Part shown: in pieces, positions 6,963-7,913 of the stretch
Layout of the letters: the number at the start of each line of letters is the position of its first letter
Numbering within the stretch: the stretch's first letter is position 1
Assembly (NCBI GenBank): GCA_002692165.1
Contig: NZJL01000022.1
Location: forward strand, 21,611-29,523
Source of the DNA: Porticoccaceae bacterium
Lineage (GTDB): Bacteria; Pseudomonadota; Gammaproteobacteria; Pseudomonadales; Porticoccaceae
DNA: 7,913 nucleotides
Direction of reading: 5' to 3'
Program-made: the position numbers and the translations under genes
Notes under the pieces: generated by a model
What the model was told of the DNA's origin: nothing
What the model saw: only the letters and a program-made list of their open reading frames with translations
Database searches by the model: none

Positions 6963-7913
6963 CCTCTCATGAGTCCAAAAAGGTTTATCAGAAAGATGAC
7001 ATTGCGCCCAAGTGGCGCGCCACTCTAATTCTTTTTGATAATAGATTTCAGCCCAAATCTGTTTGGGTGACCCTCCTTTGTTATATTCAACGTCTGCCAA
7101 TGCAACATTCGTTTTGAGAATTGGCGACCATATACATGACTTGATGGTGCCAATTCTGTTGCCCCCTCTTCGGTCATATAAAAAAGCATCGGCCGGCACT
7201 TTGTTGCCTTCGATAGACATGCGAACCAGTCGACGACGAATCGGTCGAGTACTTTCCAAAGCGAGCACACGTTTTCCGGTAAAATAACACTTGTCAAAGT
7301 CTACCAACCAGCCCAAGCCGACTTCAAAAGGCGAGCGATCATGGTCGGCTCTCACAGCAGTCTCTGCGGTGTTGAAGTCATCCCCCGGCAAGATAAAGCC
7401 CGCTTCTATCCGAACCATTTCCAAAGCACCCAGACCTGTCGGCCGTATATCGAAAAGTCCCTGTTCTTTGAGACAAAAAATCGCGTCCCAAAGTCCGACA
7501 GCGTCGATGGGGTCCACCCAAATCTCATATCCGAGGTCTCCAGTGTAGCCCGTGCGCGACACCATGCACTCGATGTCGTTAATACGAGTATTGAGGATAC
7601 CGAAAGGCTTAAGTTTTTGAAGCTCCGCGATACCGGCAGCTGACAGTACTGAAAAGGACGTGGGACCCTGGACGGCAAGGGCTGCTACCGAATGTGTTTC
7701 CTCTTCAATGGTTACATCAAAACCTAAGCTCGATATAAGCAACCAATCCAATTGATGATGCTGGGAGCAAAGTCGATAATGACCCTCGCCAAGGCTAAAA
7801 ATAGTCCCATCATCAAGAACCTTTCCCTCGTCATTACACCACACCACATATGTAACACGGTTGAATTGAAGCCCTGATATATCTCTCGTGACCAACCTGT
7901 TTAGGAAAATCAG
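6933..7913 (-). CDS. Folate-binding aminomethyltransferase-like protein (GcvT/DmdA superfamily), N-terminus beyond the window
   Basis: The frame is open to the window edge, giving 326 residues and then TGA. The apparent TTG start at 7895 is not real, because 'LIFLNRLVTRDISGL' reads through it as family sequence. Roughly the first 70-90 residues of a protein of about 400 are missing. Counting from that TTG, there is VLDDGTI (26-32), matching the GcvT strand with the catalytic Asp. SRTGYTGDLGYEI (113-125) and ALEMVRIEAGF (157-167) are folate-pocket motifs. GLGWLVDFDK (193-202) follows, then a C-terminal barrel domain ending SATPPRKY. Members move a one-carbon or methyl group to tetrahydrofolate. 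GcvT, dimethylglycine dehydrogenase and DMSP demethylase share the fold. This protein is more divergent than true GcvT: it has DDG where GcvT usually has DDL, and no gcvH or gcvP is nearby. Its place upstream of two amine-oxidising flavoenzymes suggests a role in an amine or N-methyl pathway. The substrate is unknown. Confidence 0.8.
   Translation of the reverse strand: MIFLNRLVTRDISGLQFNRVTYVVWCNDEGKVLDDGTIFSLGEGHYRLCSQHHQLDWLLISSLGFDVTIEEETHSVAALAVQGPTSFSVLSAAGIAELQKLKPFGILNTRINDIECMVSRTGYTGDLGYEIWVDPIDAVGLWDAIFCLKEQGLFDIRPTGLGALEMVRIEAGFILPGDDFNTAETAVRADHDRSPFEVGLGWLVDFDKCYFTGKRVLALESTRPIRRRLVRMSIEGNKVPADAFLYDRRGGNRIGTIKSCIWSPILKTNVALADVEYNKGGSPKQIWAEIYYQKELEWRATWAQCHLSDKPFWTHERSSATPPRKY

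Noticed and set aside
7291..7643. Overlapping + strand open frames opposite the aminomethyltransferase-like gene
   Set aside because: They overlap each other and lie antisense to a well-supported gene; no motif or ribosome site supports them.
7893..7895. TTG as the start of the last minus-strand gene
   Set aside because: The frame stays open to position 7913 with family-like residues, and a start here would remove the N-terminal part of the folate-binding domain.

Overview
The window reads like the chromosome of a Gram-negative heterotroph, most plausibly a marine or other environmental gammaproteobacterium. This rests on the style of the UxuA, KdgK, SpdH-like and PuuB-like proteins and on a base composition that looks a little under half G+C by eye. 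It is an inference from gene content; no rRNA or other phylogenetic marker is present. Coding density is high. No tRNA, rRNA, CRISPR array, insertion sequence or phage gene is visible.

Left part (1-2724, + strand): the distal end of a hexuronate-catabolism operon. The C-terminal part of a fructuronate reductase (uxuB) enters from outside the window. Mannonate dehydratase (uxuA) follows after 3 nt and 2-keto-3-deoxygluconate kinase (kdgK) after 10 nt. Together they take fructuronate to mannonate, then to 2-keto-3-deoxygluconate (KDG), then to KDG-6-phosphate for Entner-Doudoroff cleavage. Such operons serve growth on glucuronate-containing polysaccharides or oligosaccharides.

Junction (2725-2806): a short gap between the convergent kdgK and oxygenase genes. 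I see no convincing terminator in it.

Right part (2807-7913, - strand), in order of transcription: a GcvT/DmdA-type folate-binding aminomethyltransferase-like protein whose N-terminus lies beyond the window; a 184-nt gap with small inverted repeats; a PuuB-like (gamma-glutamylputrescine oxidase type) FAD oxidoreductase; a Tat-exported FAD protein resembling spermidine dehydrogenase; and a small aspartyl/asparaginyl beta-hydroxylase-like Fe(II)/2-oxoglutarate oxygenase. The last two genes start with GTG behind strong Shine-Dalgarno sequences.

The right-hand cluster looks like an amine or polyamine oxidation locus. Two flavoenzymes would oxidise C-N bonds, and a folate protein could take up one-carbon units. 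The least explained member is the small oxygenase. Its substrate is unknown, and its placement directly after the spermidine dehydrogenase-like gene is the best candidate here for undescribed biochemistry. The sequence shows no direct functional link between the hexuronate and amine modules; they simply converge.
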